A stretch of 64,000 bases of DNA from CAVPUA01 sp963708805 (GTDB taxonomy: Bacteria > Actinomycetota > Actinomycetes > Mycobacteriales > Jatrophihabitantaceae): positions 62,001 to 126,000 of the forward strand of contig CAVPUA010000003.1 of NCBI GenBank assembly GCA_963708805.1. The letters run 5' to 3'. The notes beneath the pieces were generated by a model that saw only the letters and a program-made list of their open reading frames with translations, was not told the origin of the DNA and ran no database searches. Both the position numbers and the translations under genes were made by a program. Shown piece by piece: positions 28,765 to 38,121 of this stretch. Position 1 is the stretch's first letter. Each line of letters begins with the position of its first letter.

Positions 28765-29700
28765 ATGACACGAAGCACAGTCCCGACGACCGCGGGAATC
28801 TCGCTCAGAGGTCTGACCAAGTCCTTCAAGGGGCCTCACGGACTCGTTCCGGCCGTCCGGGGGGTCGACATCGACATCGCGCCGGGCGAGACGGTGGCGC
28901 TGCTCGGCCCGAACGGAGCCGGCAAGTCCACGACCATCGACATGATGCTGGGGTTGCTCCCACCGGACGCGGGCACCGTCAGCCTGTTCGGGCTCTCGGC
29001 CCGGGAGGCCGTCCAGCGCGGCGCGATCGGCGCCATGCTGCAGACGGGCAGCGTGCTGCACGACCTGACCGTTCGCGAGCTCGTCGACATGATGGGCTCG
29101 CTCTACCCGGCCCCGCTCCCGGTCGACGAGACGCTGTCGATCGCCAACGTCGCCGACATCGCCGACCGCAAGACCAACAAGCTGTCGGGCGGGCAGACCC
29201 AGCGCGTGCGGTTCGCCGTCGCGCTGGTCAGCAACCCGGACCTGCTCGTCCTGGACGAACCCACGGTCGCCATGGACGTCGAGGCGCGGCGCGACTTCTG
29301 GGCGACGATGCGCGGCTTCACCTCACGGGGCAAGACGGTGATCTTCGCGACGCACTATCTCGAGGAGGCTGACGCCTACGCCGATCGCATCATCCTGATG
29401 CGGCAGGGCGAGGTGGTCGCCGACGGACCGGCCACCGAGTTGAAGGCCAAGGTCGGGTTGCGCGTGATCCGGGCGACGGTCGTCGACGCCGACCTGAGCC
29501 GGCTCGCCGGCCTGCCGGGGGTGACGAACGCGGAGCAGCACGGCGAGGCGGTCGTGCTCAGTTGCGGTGACTCCGACGCCGCACTGCGGGCGCTTCTGGG
29601 CGGATTCCCGCAGGCGCGTGACATCGAGGTCACCGGCGCCGGGCTGGAGGCGGCCTTCCTGCAACTGACCGGAACCGACACGGATGGAGCACACGCGTGA
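28765..29700 (+). CDS. ABC transporter ATP-binding protein (DrrA/YhcH type)
   Basis: ATPase of 311 residues for an ABC-2 exporter. Walker A is GPNGAGKST, Q-loop MLQTGSVLHDLTV, signature LSGGQTQRVRF, Walker B LLVLDEPTVAMD and H-loop FATHYLEEAD. A C-terminal ~90-residue domain (LRVIRATVVDADLSRL...) is typical of drug or lipid exporter ATPases. The stop overlaps the permease start by 4 bp (GTGA). ABC genes followed by a DesK-type kinase and its regulator are a common cell-envelope stress cassette. Substrate unknown. Confidence 0.9.
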   Translation: MTRSTVPTTAGISLRGLTKSFKGPHGLVPAVRGVDIDIAPGETVALLGPNGAGKSTTIDMMLGLLPPDAGTVSLFGLSAREAVQRGAIGAMLQTGSVLHDLTVRELVDMMGSLYPAPLPVDETLSIANVADIADRKTNKLSGGQTQRVRFAVALVSNPDLLVLDEPTVAMDVEARRDFWATMRGFTSRGKTVIFATHYLEEADAYADRIILMRQGEVVADGPATELKAKVGLRVIRATVVDADLSRLAGLPGVTNAEQHGEAVVLSCGDSDAALRALLGGFPQARDIEVTGAGLEAAFLQLTGTDTDGAHA

Positions 29701-30434
29701 ACGCGACCTATTTGAAGTACGAGTTCCTGCGCCTGTTCCGCAACAAGCGCTTCTTCTTCTTCTCGCTGGCGTTCCCGCTTTTGCTGTTCGTGACGATCGG
29801 GTTGTCGAACAAGAACGCGGTCGTGGACTACGGGCCGCTCAAACTCAAGTTCATCCTCGTCTACATGGTTGCGATGGCCGGGTACGGCGCAATGATCGCC
29901 GCTATCGGCGGGGGTGCGCGAATCGCGACCGAACGGTCCACGGGGTGGAATCGCCAGCTGCGCTTGACTCCGCTGCGCGTGCCGACCTATTTCTCGGCCA
30001 AGATCCTGACGAGCTACGCGATGGCGTTGATCAGCATTGTCGTGATCTTCGTCGCGGGCCTGCTGTTCGGCGTCCACGCCGAGACCGGACGCATCGCCGG
30101 CATGGTCGGGCTGATCTTGGTGGGGCTGCTGCCGTTCGTGGCGATCGGCGTTCTGATCGGACATCTGCTGACCCCGGACTCGATCGGCCCGGCGCTCGGC
30201 GGCGGGGCCTCGTTCCTCGCATTCCTGGGTGGCATGTGGTTTCCGCTCACCGACGGCAGCACCCTGCAGAAGATCGGCGAGTTCTTCCCGTCGTACTGGA
30301 TCGCTCAGGCCGCACGCGTCGGCGTCGGCGCGGGCTCCTGGCCGGCCAAGGGCTGGCTCGTCGTCGCGGTCTGGACGGTCGTCGCCGCGTCCTTCGCCGC
30401 GCGGGCCTACCAACGCGACACCAAGCGCGTCTGA
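29697..30434 (+). CDS. ABC-2 type transporter permease
   Basis: Membrane subunit of 245 residues with six predicted helices, from FFFFSLAFPLLLFVTIGL to LVVAVWTVVAASFAARAY. The region GGMWFPLTDGSTLQKIGEFFPSYW matches the conserved fifth-helix segment of ABC-2 permeases. It begins at a GTG that overlaps the ATPase stop codon. It works with the upstream ATPase as a dimeric exporter. Confidence 0.88.
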   Translation: MNATYLKYEFLRLFRNKRFFFFSLAFPLLLFVTIGLSNKNAVVDYGPLKLKFILVYMVAMAGYGAMIAAIGGGARIATERSTGWNRQLRLTPLRVPTYFSAKILTSYAMALISIVVIFVAGLLFGVHAETGRIAGMVGLILVGLLPFVAIGVLIGHLLTPDSIGPALGGGASFLAFLGGMWFPLTDGSTLQKIGEFFPSYWIAQAARVGVGAGSWPAKGWLVVAVWTVVAASFAARAYQRDTKRV

Positions 30435-30458
30435 CGCACCGGAGCGGATGATCGAACG

Positions 30459-31631
30459 ATGGCAGAGCACGCAGTGCCCGGCGAGGCACACGTCATGGGC
30501 AAGCACATGTGGCAGCACGGCTGGCAGCGCTACTTCTTCCCCGGCCTGTGGTTGATCTACGTCGCTCAGACGATCGACGGGGTCCACCAGCACAGCACCG
30601 GAGCCGCGGCGGTCGCCGGGTACGCGATCGCCGGCGCGTTCTGCGTGGCCTACTTGCTGGCCCTGCCCTCGGCGTGGACCGGCGAACGGCGGCGGTTCAC
30701 CGTCATCTACGCCACGTGCTACGTCCTGACCTTCGTCGAGACGTTCTTCGCGCGGCAGGACGCCTTCGTCTTCTGCGTCTACATCGCGGTGCTGACCGTC
30801 GCCGGCTTCCGTCGCTACGCGTTGCCGATCGTGGTCGCGATGGCGGCCGTGATCATCTACGTCCCGACGCTCGTCCCGTCCTGGCACTCGGGCACCGACT
30901 ACGAGTCAGGCATCACGGTGCTGCTCGTCTCGCTGGCGATGGTCGGCTTCTTCGAGATCATTCGCAGCAACATGGCCCTGGCCGAGGCGCGAGCCGAAGT
31001 TGCCCGCCTGGCGGCCGAGAACGAGCGAAGCCGCATCGGCCGTGATCTGCACGATCTGCTGGGTCACTCGCTGACGACCATCACCGTCAAGGCCGGGCTC
31101 GCGCGGCGGCTGGCCGAACGAGGTGACACCGAACGCGCCACGGCCGAGATCACCGAGGTCGAGACGCTGACCCGCCGATCGCTGGCCGACGTCCGCGCGG
31201 CTGTTTCGGGCTTCCACGACGTCACGCTGGCCGGCGAGCTGGCCACGGCCCGGGCCGTTCTGCGCGCGTCGGGCATCGCCGCCGACCTGCCCGGAGCGGT
31301 CGACAGCGTGCCGCCGGATCGCCAGGAGCTGTTCGGCTGGGTCGTGCGCGAAGGCATCACCAATGTCGTTCGCCATGCCCGAGCCACGACCTGCACAGTG
31401 CGCTTCACGCCGGACTGGATCGAGATCGTCGACGACGGACGCGGAGTGAACAGCGGAGGCGGCGAGCCCGGCAACGGATTGACCGGTCTGCGCGCCCGCG
31501 TCGGCGAGTACGGCGGTACCGTCACGGCCGAGAGCTGTCCGCAGGGTTGGCGGCTGCGGGCCGAATTGCCGGTCGACGCCCGCGTCCGCGAGCCGGTACT
31601 CGAAGCACCGAGGGCGCACGCGACAGAATGA
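30459..31631 (+). CDS. DesK-type sensor histidine kinase
   Basis: Sensor kinase of 390 residues. Six transmembrane helices lie between residues 25 and 170 with no large outer domain, as in DesK-like sensors of membrane state. The H box is SRIGRDLHDLLGHSLTTI; the His of DLHD accepts phosphate. The ATPase domain has VREGITNVVRHARATT (N box), DDGRGVNSGGG (G1) and GNGLTGLRARV (G2). It starts 24 bp after the ABC permease and ends 4 bp before the regulator, so the four genes form one operon. Confidence 0.9.
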   Translation: MAEHAVPGEAHVMGKHMWQHGWQRYFFPGLWLIYVAQTIDGVHQHSTGAAAVAGYAIAGAFCVAYLLALPSAWTGERRRFTVIYATCYVLTFVETFFARQDAFVFCVYIAVLTVAGFRRYALPIVVAMAAVIIYVPTLVPSWHSGTDYESGITVLLVSLAMVGFFEIIRSNMALAEARAEVARLAAENERSRIGRDLHDLLGHSLTTITVKAGLARRLAERGDTERATAEITEVETLTRRSLADVRAAVSGFHDVTLAGELATARAVLRASGIAADLPGAVDSVPPDRQELFGWVVREGITNVVRHARATTCTVRFTPDWIEIVDDGRGVNSGGGEPGNGLTGLRARVGEYGGTVTAESCPQGWRLRAELPVDARVREPVLEAPRAHATE

Positions 31632-31635
31632 GGGC

Positions 31636-32241
31636 GTGATCCGCCTGCTGCTCGCCGACGACCAGGCACTCGTCCGCTCGGCGCTGGCCGCCCTGCTCGA
31701 CCTCGAGGACGACTTCGACGTGGTGGCGCAGGTCGGTCGGGGGGATCAGGTCGTCGAGGCGGCGCGGACGAGTGGAGCCGAGGTCGCGCTGCTCGACATC
31801 GAGATGCCTGGCCTCGACGGTCTGGCCGCGGCGGCCGCGTTGACGTCCGAGCTGCCCGCGTGCCGGGTGCTGATCCTGACCACGTTCGGACGGCCGGGCT
31901 ACCTGCGCCGCGCGATGGAGGCCGGCGCGCTGGGTTTCGTCGTCAAGGACTCCCCCGCCGAGCAATTGGCCGACGCGGTCCGCCGGGTGGCTCGCGGCGA
32001 GCGCGTCGTCGACCCCGGACTCGCCGCCGCCACCCTCGCGGGAGGTGCGTCCCCGCTCACCGGGCGCGAGCGCGACGTACTGGTGGCCGCGCGCGAAGGC
32101 GCGACGGTGGCCGACATCGCCGGCAAGCTGTTCCTGTCCGAGGGCACCGTCCGCAACTACCTGTCGGCGGCGATCGCGAAGACGGGTGTCCGCAACCGCA
32201 CCGAAGCGGTGCGGGTCGCCGACGAACGGGGCTGGCTCTAG
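31636..32241 (+). CDS. DesR-type LuxR-family response regulator
   Basis: Response regulator of 201 residues starting at GTG 31636. The receiver has DDQ in LLADDQALVRSALAALL, phospho-acceptor Asp in LLDIEMPGLDG, Thr in LILTTFGRPG and Lys in FVVKDSPAEQL. The C-terminal helix-turn-helix is LTGRERDVLVAAREGATVADIAG...GTVRNYLSAAIAKTGV. It probably controls the upstream ABC exporter in response to the adjacent kinase. Its TAG stop directly abuts the ATG of the methyltransferase. Confidence 0.92.
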   Translation: MIRLLLADDQALVRSALAALLDLEDDFDVVAQVGRGDQVVEAARTSGAEVALLDIEMPGLDGLAAAAALTSELPACRVLILTTFGRPGYLRRAMEAGALGFVVKDSPAEQLADAVRRVARGERVVDPGLAAATLAGGASPLTGRERDVLVAAREGATVADIAGKLFLSEGTVRNYLSAAIAKTGVRNRTEAVRVADERGWL

Positions 32242-33006
32242 ATGGAGGACGCGGCGCGGCGGCTACTGGCCGCAACGTTCGAGGGCGTCGCCGAGATGTA
32301 CGACCGCGCCCGCCCCGGATACGCGGCCGCCGCGATCGACTGGGCCCTGCCCGCGGGCGCCCACCGCGTGCTGGACCTCGCGGCCGGCACCGGCAAGCTG
32401 ACCGCTGACCTGGTCGAGCGCGGGCTGGACGTCGTGGCGGTGGATCCGTCGCCGGCCATGCTGGCTCGGTTGCAGGACCGGCTGCCTGGCGTCGACGCCC
32501 GCATCGGGACGGCGGAGTCGATCGACCTGCCCGACGCCTCGCTCGACGCGATCCTGATCGGTTCGGCGCTGCACTGGTTCGACCGCCCCGCGGCGGACTT
32601 CGAGATGGCTCGGGTGCTGCGACCGGGCGGGGTCGTGGCCACGCTCGGCAACTCCCGGGAGCACGACGTCGGCTGGGTGAGCGCCTTCGACAAGATCTTG
32701 GAACGCGCCGCGTCCGCGACGATCCGCCAAGACCTGCGCTCGGGCACGAGCCGGCTCGAACCGGCGGTGTTCGGGCCGCCCGACGTGCGGGCCTTCGCGT
32801 TCGGCCAGACCCTCACGCCCGAGCAGTTGGTCGAGCTCGCCGCGTCCCGGTCCTACGTCGTCGCGTTGCCGGACGAGGTTCGCGCGACGGTGCTGGACCA
32901 GGTGCACGAGCTGACCGTGAACGATCCGCAACTGCGCGGGCGCGAGCAGTTCGAGCTGCCCTACCGGACGGTCGTCGCCCGCAGCGTTCAGATGTTGCGG
33001 TCGTAG
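32242..33006 (+). CDS. Class I SAM-dependent methyltransferase
   Basis: Protein of 254 residues with the Rossmann methyltransferase fold. Motif I is VLDLAAGTGKLTADL, motif II VVAVDPSPAMLARL, motif III IDLPDASLDAILIGSALHWF. The FxxVAEMYDRARPGY start resembles UbiE/YcgJ-type small-molecule methyltransferases. The substrate is unknown. It begins at the base after the regulator's stop codon, and its last 19 bp overlap the 3' end of coaX on the opposite strand. Confidence 0.85.
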   Translation: MEDAARRLLAATFEGVAEMYDRARPGYAAAAIDWALPAGAHRVLDLAAGTGKLTADLVERGLDVVAVDPSPAMLARLQDRLPGVDARIGTAESIDLPDASLDAILIGSALHWFDRPAADFEMARVLRPGGVVATLGNSREHDVGWVSAFDKILERAASATIRQDLRSGTSRLEPAVFGPPDVRAFAFGQTLTPEQLVELAASRSYVVALPDEVRATVLDQVHELTVNDPQLRGREQFELPYRTVVARSVQMLRS

Positions 33007-33752
33007 ATCAACCTCAGCCCGAGCAGGGTCAGGTCGGGTTCGTGCCGCGTGAGCGACTCACTGATCTCGACCATGAGCGGGGCCAGGCCGCCGGTCGCGA
33101 TCACCTCGACCGAGCCGGGATCGTCAGGGACGAGCGCGTTGCGCAGCCGCCGCACCATCCCGTCCACCTGACCGGCGAAGCCGTAGAGGATTCCCGACTG
33201 CAGCGCCTCGACCGTGCTCTTGCCGATCGGGCTGCGGGGCTCGACGAGTTCGACGCTGCGCAGTTGGGCGGCGCGAGCAGCCAATGCGTCGAGCGAGATC
33301 TCGATCCCCGGCGCCAGTGCGCCTCCCAGGAAGTCGCCGTTGGGACCGACGACATCGAAGTTGGTGGACGTCCCGAAGTCGACGACGATGGCCGGCCCGT
33401 GCACGAGATGGAAGGCCGCCAACGTGTTCACGATGCGGTCGGCGCCGACCTCTTTCGGGTTGTCGTACTGCAGGCCGACGCCGGTGCGGACGCCCGGCTC
33501 GACGAGCACCGTCGGCACGTGCGGGTAGTACACGGTCAGCATCGTGCGCAGTTCGCGCAGCAGGGCCGGCACGGTCGAACAGGCCGCGACGCCGGTCACC
33601 GGGTGATGGGCCAGCAGCCCGCGAAAGGTCAGGGCCAGCTCGTCGGCCGTATCGCGCGAGTCGGTCTTCACCCGCCAGAAGCGGTCGAGACGTTCACCGT
33701 CGAACAGACCGAAGACGGTGTTGGTGTTGCCGATGTCGATCGCGAGCAGCAC
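32988..33752 (-). CDS. coaX: Type III pantothenate kinase
   Basis: First enzyme of coenzyme A synthesis, 254 residues. The ATP-binding motif is LAIDIGNTNTVFGLF at the N terminus; the pantothenate and metal motifs include VEPGVRTGVGLQYDNPKEVGADR and VVDFGTSTNFDVV. APGIEISLDALAARAAQL is a family signature. It is the last gene of the DUF2520-panC-nadB-nadC-coaX operon, 16 bp after nadC. Pairing PanC with CoaX in one operon joins pantothenate synthesis to its use. Intact. Confidence 0.94.
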   Translation of the reverse strand: MLLAIDIGNTNTVFGLFDGERLDRFWRVKTDSRDTADELALTFRGLLAHHPVTGVAACSTVPALLRELRTMLTVYYPHVPTVLVEPGVRTGVGLQYDNPKEVGADRIVNTLAAFHLVHGPAIVVDFGTSTNFDVVGPNGDFLGGALAPGIEISLDALAARAAQLRSVELVEPRSPIGKSTVEALQSGILYGFAGQVDGMVRRLRNALVPDDPGSVEVIATGGLAPLMVEISESLTRHEPDLTLLGLRLIYDRNI

Positions 33753-33768
33753 AGCGGTCGCCTTTCGA

Positions 33769-34668
33769 TCACGTGGTTGCGATGGTGCTGGTGAAGTCGA
33801 GCCCGATGTCGAGAACGGCCGACGAGTGGGTGAGGGCGCCGACCGAGATGAAGTCGACGCCCGTCTCGGCGACCGCTCGCGCCCGGTCGAGCGTCAAGCC
33901 GCCCGAGGCCTCGAGGCGGGCCCCGTGCTCGTGACCGTAGGCCACCATGATCGCCATCTCGTCGAGGGGCATGTTGTCGAGCAGGATCAGGTCGGCTCCG
34001 GCGTCGATCACGGCGTAGCCCTGTTCGACGGTGTCGACCTCGACCTCGAGCGCCAGATCGGGATGGGCGGCCCGGACGAGCTCGAAGGCGCGGGTCACGC
34101 CGCCCGCCGCGGCCACGTGGTTGTCCTTCACCAGCGCGGCGTCCCACAGCGACAGCCGGTGGTTGGCGCCGCCGCCCATCCGGACCGCGTACTTCTCGAG
34201 CGCACGCAACCCCGGAGTGGTCTTGCGGGTGTCGCGGATCACCGCCGACGTGCCGGCTACGGCGTCGACCCAGCGCCGGGTCGCCGTGGCGATGCCCGAC
34301 AGGTGGCCGAGCAGGTTCAGGGCCGTGCGCTCAGCGGTCAGCAGATCGCGCAGCGGTCCGCGGACGGTGGCCAGCACCTCGCCCGGGACGACGGGTGCGC
34401 CGTCGGCCGTCCCCAACTCGATCGACAACCGCCCCACGCTGACCTTCTCCAGCACGAGCGCGGCGACGGGGAGGCCGGCCACCACTCCAGGCTGTCGCGA
34501 GACGAAGTCCGCGCCGCCGATCATCGTCGCGGGAACCGTGGCATTCGTCGTGACGTCGCTGGCTGATCCAGCGGCGCCCAGATCCTCGTCGAGCGCACGG
34601 TCGATGACGTCCTCGACCACGGCCAGCGGCAGGCCGGCGCTCTCCACCGACCGGCGGGCCTCGCTCAT
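33769..34668 (-). CDS. nadC: Nicotinate-nucleotide pyrophosphorylase (carboxylating)
   Basis: Quinolinate phosphoribosyltransferase of 299 residues for NAD synthesis. Substrate-contact segments are visible: RTALNLLGHLSGIATATR, RDTRKTTPGLRALEKYAVRMGGGANHR, KDNH in LVKDNHVAAAGG, EVEVDT, and LEASGGL. The start overlaps the nadB stop by 4 bp (ATGA), implying coupling. nadA is not in the window. Intact. Confidence 0.95.
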   Translation of the reverse strand: MSEARRSVESAGLPLAVVEDVIDRALDEDLGAAGSASDVTTNATVPATMIGGADFVSRQPGVVAGLPVAALVLEKVSVGRLSIELGTADGAPVVPGEVLATVRGPLRDLLTAERTALNLLGHLSGIATATRRWVDAVAGTSAVIRDTRKTTPGLRALEKYAVRMGGGANHRLSLWDAALVKDNHVAAAGGVTRAFELVRAAHPDLALEVEVDTVEQGYAVIDAGADLILLDNMPLDEMAIMVAYGHEHGARLEASGGLTLDRARAVAETGVDFISVGALTHSSAVLDIGLDFTSTIATT

Positions 34669-36341
34669 CGGGGTGACACCGTGAGGGCCGGGGTGATCGC
34701 GACGTATTCGGTCCGCAGGCGCCCCTCCCTGTCGAGCGTGGTGTCGAGGTGGCCGCGCCAGTGCTCGTCATCGAGATCGGGGAAGTCACTGCGCCAATGC
34801 GATCCGCGTGTCTCTTCGCGACGGCGCGCGGCCGCGACGAGCGCCGCGGCGACGGTGACGAGGTTGGTCGTCTCCCAGGCTTCGATCTCGGCCGGGACGT
34901 CCGGACCCCAGGCGATCGCGTCGATCACCGCTACCGCCTCCGACAGCCCCGCGCTCTCGCGCAGGACGCCGGCCCGGTACGACATCAACTCCTGCAACTG
35001 CTTGCGCACCGTCGCCGCCACCAGTCCCGTCTTGGTCCCGCTGCCGACGGGCTGGCGGCGGGTCGGCCCGTTCAGCGGCCACGGCTCGTCGAACACGATG
35101 GTCTCGGCGATGCGCCGGCCGAACACCAAGCCCTCGAGCAGCGAGTTGGACGCCAGCCGATTGGCCCCGTGGACGCCGGTGCACGCCGCTTCTCCACAGG
35201 CATAGAGGCCGACGACGTTCGAGCGACCCTCGAGATCGGTGCGGATGCCGCCACTCGCGTAGTGCGCGGCGGGAACGACCGGGATGAGTTCGTGCACGGG
35301 GTCGATGCCGTGCGACATCAGCGTGGCGTAGATCGTCGGGAAGCGGACCCGCCACTTCTCGGCCCCGAAGTGGCGCGCGTCCAGCCACATGCACGACTCG
35401 CCGGTCGCATCCATCCGCTGCCTGATCGCCTTGGCCACGATGTCGCGCGGGGCCAGGTCGGCCTGCGGGTGGACCCCGGCCATGAAGCGAGTTCCCTCCG
35501 AGTCGACGAGGAAGGCGCCCTCACCGCGGACCGCCTCGCTCACCAACGGTTGCTGGCCGCGGGCGCGATCGCCCAGGTAGGCGACGGTCGGATGGAACTG
35601 CACGAACTCCAGGTCGCGCACCTCCGCGCCGGCGCGCAGGGCCGCCGCCACACCGTCGCCGGTCGACACGCTCGGATTGGTGGTCGACGCGAAGACTTGG
35701 CCGATACCGCCGGTGGCGACGACGACCGCTCGCGCCCTGATCGCGCCGACGCCATCGCGCTGGCCCTCGCCCATGACGTGCAGCGTCAGCCCTTCGACCG
35801 CTCCCGCCGCATCGAGCATCAGGTCGAGGACGATGGCGTGCTCGACGATCTCGATGCCGGCCGCGTCGAGCACCCGGGCTTCGAGCGCCCGCTCGATCTC
35901 GGCGCCGGTCGCGTCGCCACCGGCGTGGGCGATGCGATCGCGGTGGTGTCCGCCCTCGCGCGTCAGAGAGAGATCGCCGTCGCGGTCGCGGTCGAACCGG
36001 GCGCCGATCTGGGCGAGGTCGCGCACCGCGGCCGGCCCTTCGCGGACGAGCAGGCGCACGGCCTCGTCGTCGCAGATGCCGACCCCGGCGGTGATCGTGT
36101 CGGCGAAGTGCTCCTGCGGGGAGTCTCCGGCGCCCAGCGCGGCGGCGATCCCGCCCTGCGCCCACCGGGTCGAACCCGCCGCGAGGACGTCCTTGGTCAC
36201 CACCATGACGTGCAACGACGAGCGCCGGGCGACCTGCAGTGCGGCCGACAGCCCGGCCACCCCGGAGCCGATGATCACGACGTCGGCCTCGGCCGTCCAG
36301 CCGGGCTCGGCCGCGCTCAGGCGGGTGGGAAGTGCCGTCAC
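34665..36341 (-). CDS. nadB: L-aspartate oxidase
   Basis: FAD enzyme of 558 residues that oxidises aspartate to iminoaspartate. The dinucleotide fold is VVIIGSGVAGLSAALQVA. Family motifs are STRWAQGGIAAALG, REGGHHRDRIAHAGGDATG, VVVATGGIGQVF and HGANRLASNSLLEGLVFG. The succinate-dehydrogenase-like C-terminal helical domain is complete. It overlaps panC by 4 bp upstream and nadC by 4 bp downstream. In many actinobacteria panD lies between panC and nadB; it is missing here. Confidence 0.95.
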   Translation of the reverse strand: MTALPTRLSAAEPGWTAEADVVIIGSGVAGLSAALQVARRSSLHVMVVTKDVLAAGSTRWAQGGIAAALGAGDSPQEHFADTITAGVGICDDEAVRLLVREGPAAVRDLAQIGARFDRDRDGDLSLTREGGHHRDRIAHAGGDATGAEIERALEARVLDAAGIEIVEHAIVLDLMLDAAGAVEGLTLHVMGEGQRDGVGAIRARAVVVATGGIGQVFASTTNPSVSTGDGVAAALRAGAEVRDLEFVQFHPTVAYLGDRARGQQPLVSEAVRGEGAFLVDSEGTRFMAGVHPQADLAPRDIVAKAIRQRMDATGESCMWLDARHFGAEKWRVRFPTIYATLMSHGIDPVHELIPVVPAAHYASGGIRTDLEGRSNVVGLYACGEAACTGVHGANRLASNSLLEGLVFGRRIAETIVFDEPWPLNGPTRRQPVGSGTKTGLVAATVRKQLQELMSYRAGVLRESAGLSEAVAVIDAIAWGPDVPAEIEAWETTNLVTVAAALVAAARRREETRGSHWRSDFPDLDDEHWRGHLDTTLDREGRLRTEYVAITPALTVSPR

Positions 36342-37147
36342 AAGATCACCTCGACGTTGTCGATCAACCGGGTCGTACCGATCCGGGCCGCGACCAGCAG
36401 TCGCGCCGGCCCCGACGCGGGCGCGTCGCCCAGGTCGGGCGCCCGCAACTCCAGATAGTCGACGTCCAGGCCGTCGAGGGCGGCGCGAGCCGCGACCAGA
36501 ACCTGGCCCGGGGCGGCCGCCGCACCGGCGCGCAGCGACCTCGACAGGCTCAGCGCCACCGTGCGTTCGTCGGCCGACAGATACCGGTTGCGGCTCGACA
36601 GCGCCAGGCCGTCCGGCTCGCGCACGGTGGGTACGGCACGGACGTCGACGCCGAGATCGAGGTCACCGACCAGGCGGCGGATGAGCGTCAACTGCTGGTA
36701 GTCCTTCTCGCCGAAGTAGGCGTGATCCGGTCGCACGGAGTTCAGCAACTTGGCCACCACCGTCAGCATCCCGTCGAAGTGGCCGGGACGGATCGCCCCC
36801 TCGAGCAGCTCGCCGAGTGGGCCGGCCGACACGCGTACCTGGGCGTCGCCGTGGGCGTACATCTGCTCGACCGACGGCGCCCACACGACGTCGACGCCCG
36901 CCGCCTCGCACAGGGCGACGTCGGCGTCGAGCGTCCGCGGATACTTCTCGAGGTCCTCGTGGGGGCCGAACTGCAAGGGGTTCACGAACACCGACGTGAC
37001 CACCGACGCATTCTCGGCGCGCGCGGCGTCGAGCAGTGCCCGATGGCCCGCGTGCAGCGCACCCATCGTCGGCACCAGACCGACTGGAGCGCCCAGGGCG
37101 CGACGGGCGGCCGCGAGCTCGGCCCGGGAATGGACGACCTGGGTCAT
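36338..37147 (-). CDS. panC: Pantothenate synthetase
   Basis: Ligase of 269 residues that joins pantoate and beta-alanine. The HIGH-like motif is MGALHAGHRALLDAAR, followed by VFVNPLQFGPHEDLEKYPR. RPGHFDGMLTVVAKLLN, YFGEKDYQQL and the KMSKS-like ALSSRNRYL complete the signature. The ATG at 37147 overlaps the stop of the DUF2520 gene by 4 bp. Intact. Confidence 0.95.
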   Translation of the reverse strand: MTQVVHSRAELAAARRALGAPVGLVPTMGALHAGHRALLDAARAENASVVTSVFVNPLQFGPHEDLEKYPRTLDADVALCEAAGVDVVWAPSVEQMYAHGDAQVRVSAGPLGELLEGAIRPGHFDGMLTVVAKLLNSVRPDHAYFGEKDYQQLTLIRRLVGDLDLGVDVRAVPTVREPDGLALSSRNRYLSADERTVALSLSRSLRAGAAAAPGQVLVAARAALDGLDVDYLELRAPDLGDAPASGPARLLVAARIGTTRLIDNVEVIL

Positions 37148-38032
37148 CGCTGCTCCAGAGCCTTCTCGATCGCCGACGCCTGGCCCGCGGTGAGCCGCCC
37201 GCTCGCGAGCGCCCGCTCGGCGGTCCGGCGGGCCATCGCCACGTAGGACGCGACCTGCTCCGGCGCCTGCGCGCGCAGGGTGGCGACGTGGGCGGCGACG
37301 GTCGCCGCGTCGCCGCGCGACACCGGTCCGGTCAGCGCGGCGTCGCCCAGCCGCAGGACGTTGTCGAGCGCGGCCGACAGCAGCGGCGCGATCACCTGCG
37401 CCGGCTGCTCGACGCCCGCGCGGGTGAGCAGATCGAGGGAGTCGTTGACGAGCGTGATGAGGTGGTTCGAGCCGGTCGTCAGCGCCGCGTGATAGATCGG
37501 ACGGGCCAGCTCGGGCACCCAGACCGGCTCGGCGCCCATCTCGTAGACGAGCGTCTCGGCGACCGGACGCAGCTCGTCCGGAGCGGTGACTCCGAACGTC
37601 GCGCCGCTGAGCCGATCGAGATCTTCGCGACGGCCGGTGAACGTCATCGCGGGGTGCAGCGCCAGCGGGATCACGCCCCGAGCCGCCGCGGCGTCGAGGA
37701 CCCCGATGCCGTGCGCGCCGGAGGTGTGAACGAGCAGCTGACCCGGCCGCCAGGCATCGGTTGCGGCCAGGCCCGCGACCAGGTCGCGCAGGACGTCGTC
37801 GGGCACGGTCAAGAGGACGAGTTCGCTGGCCGCGACGACCTCGTCGGCGCCCATCGACGCGACGCCGCGGCAGTAGTTGATCTACCCGCCGCTGCGACTG
37901 GATCGAGCCCGAGGTGACGGCAACGATGGAGTGTCCGGCCCGGGCCAGAGCTGCGGCCAGCACGGTGCCGACCCGGCCCGCACCCACGACTCCGACCCGT
38001 AGCCGGGCAGGCGGCTCCTCGGCCAGAGCCAT
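37144..38032 (-). CDS. DUF2520 / ProC-like NADP-binding protein (Rv3603c-like), frame break
   Basis: Protein of about 295 residues with an N-terminal Rossmann fold (LRVGVVGAGRVGTVLAAALARAGH) and the DUF2520 C-terminal helical domain (HPAMTFTGRREDLDRLSGATFGV, HAALTTGSNHLITLVNDSLDLL). The two halves are in different frames; one base must be removed near 37869, joining RVDQLLP to GVASMGADEVV. The family accompanies panC in actinobacteria and is suggested to act as an alternative ketopantoate or imine reductase, but this is not established. It is first in the panC-nadB-nadC-coaX operon. Confidence 0.8.
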
Positions 38033-38121
38033 GCGTCGTCTCCGTTCGGTTCGGCACAGAACTAAGCGAGCGTACGCGGAGCCGACCTGCACGCCGCGGG
38101 CATGCACTAGTTTCCAGAAGC

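Noticed and set aside
34749..36458. Long plus-strand frame antisense to nadB
   Set aside because: nadB is full length with all motifs on the minus strand. The antisense product shows no domain.
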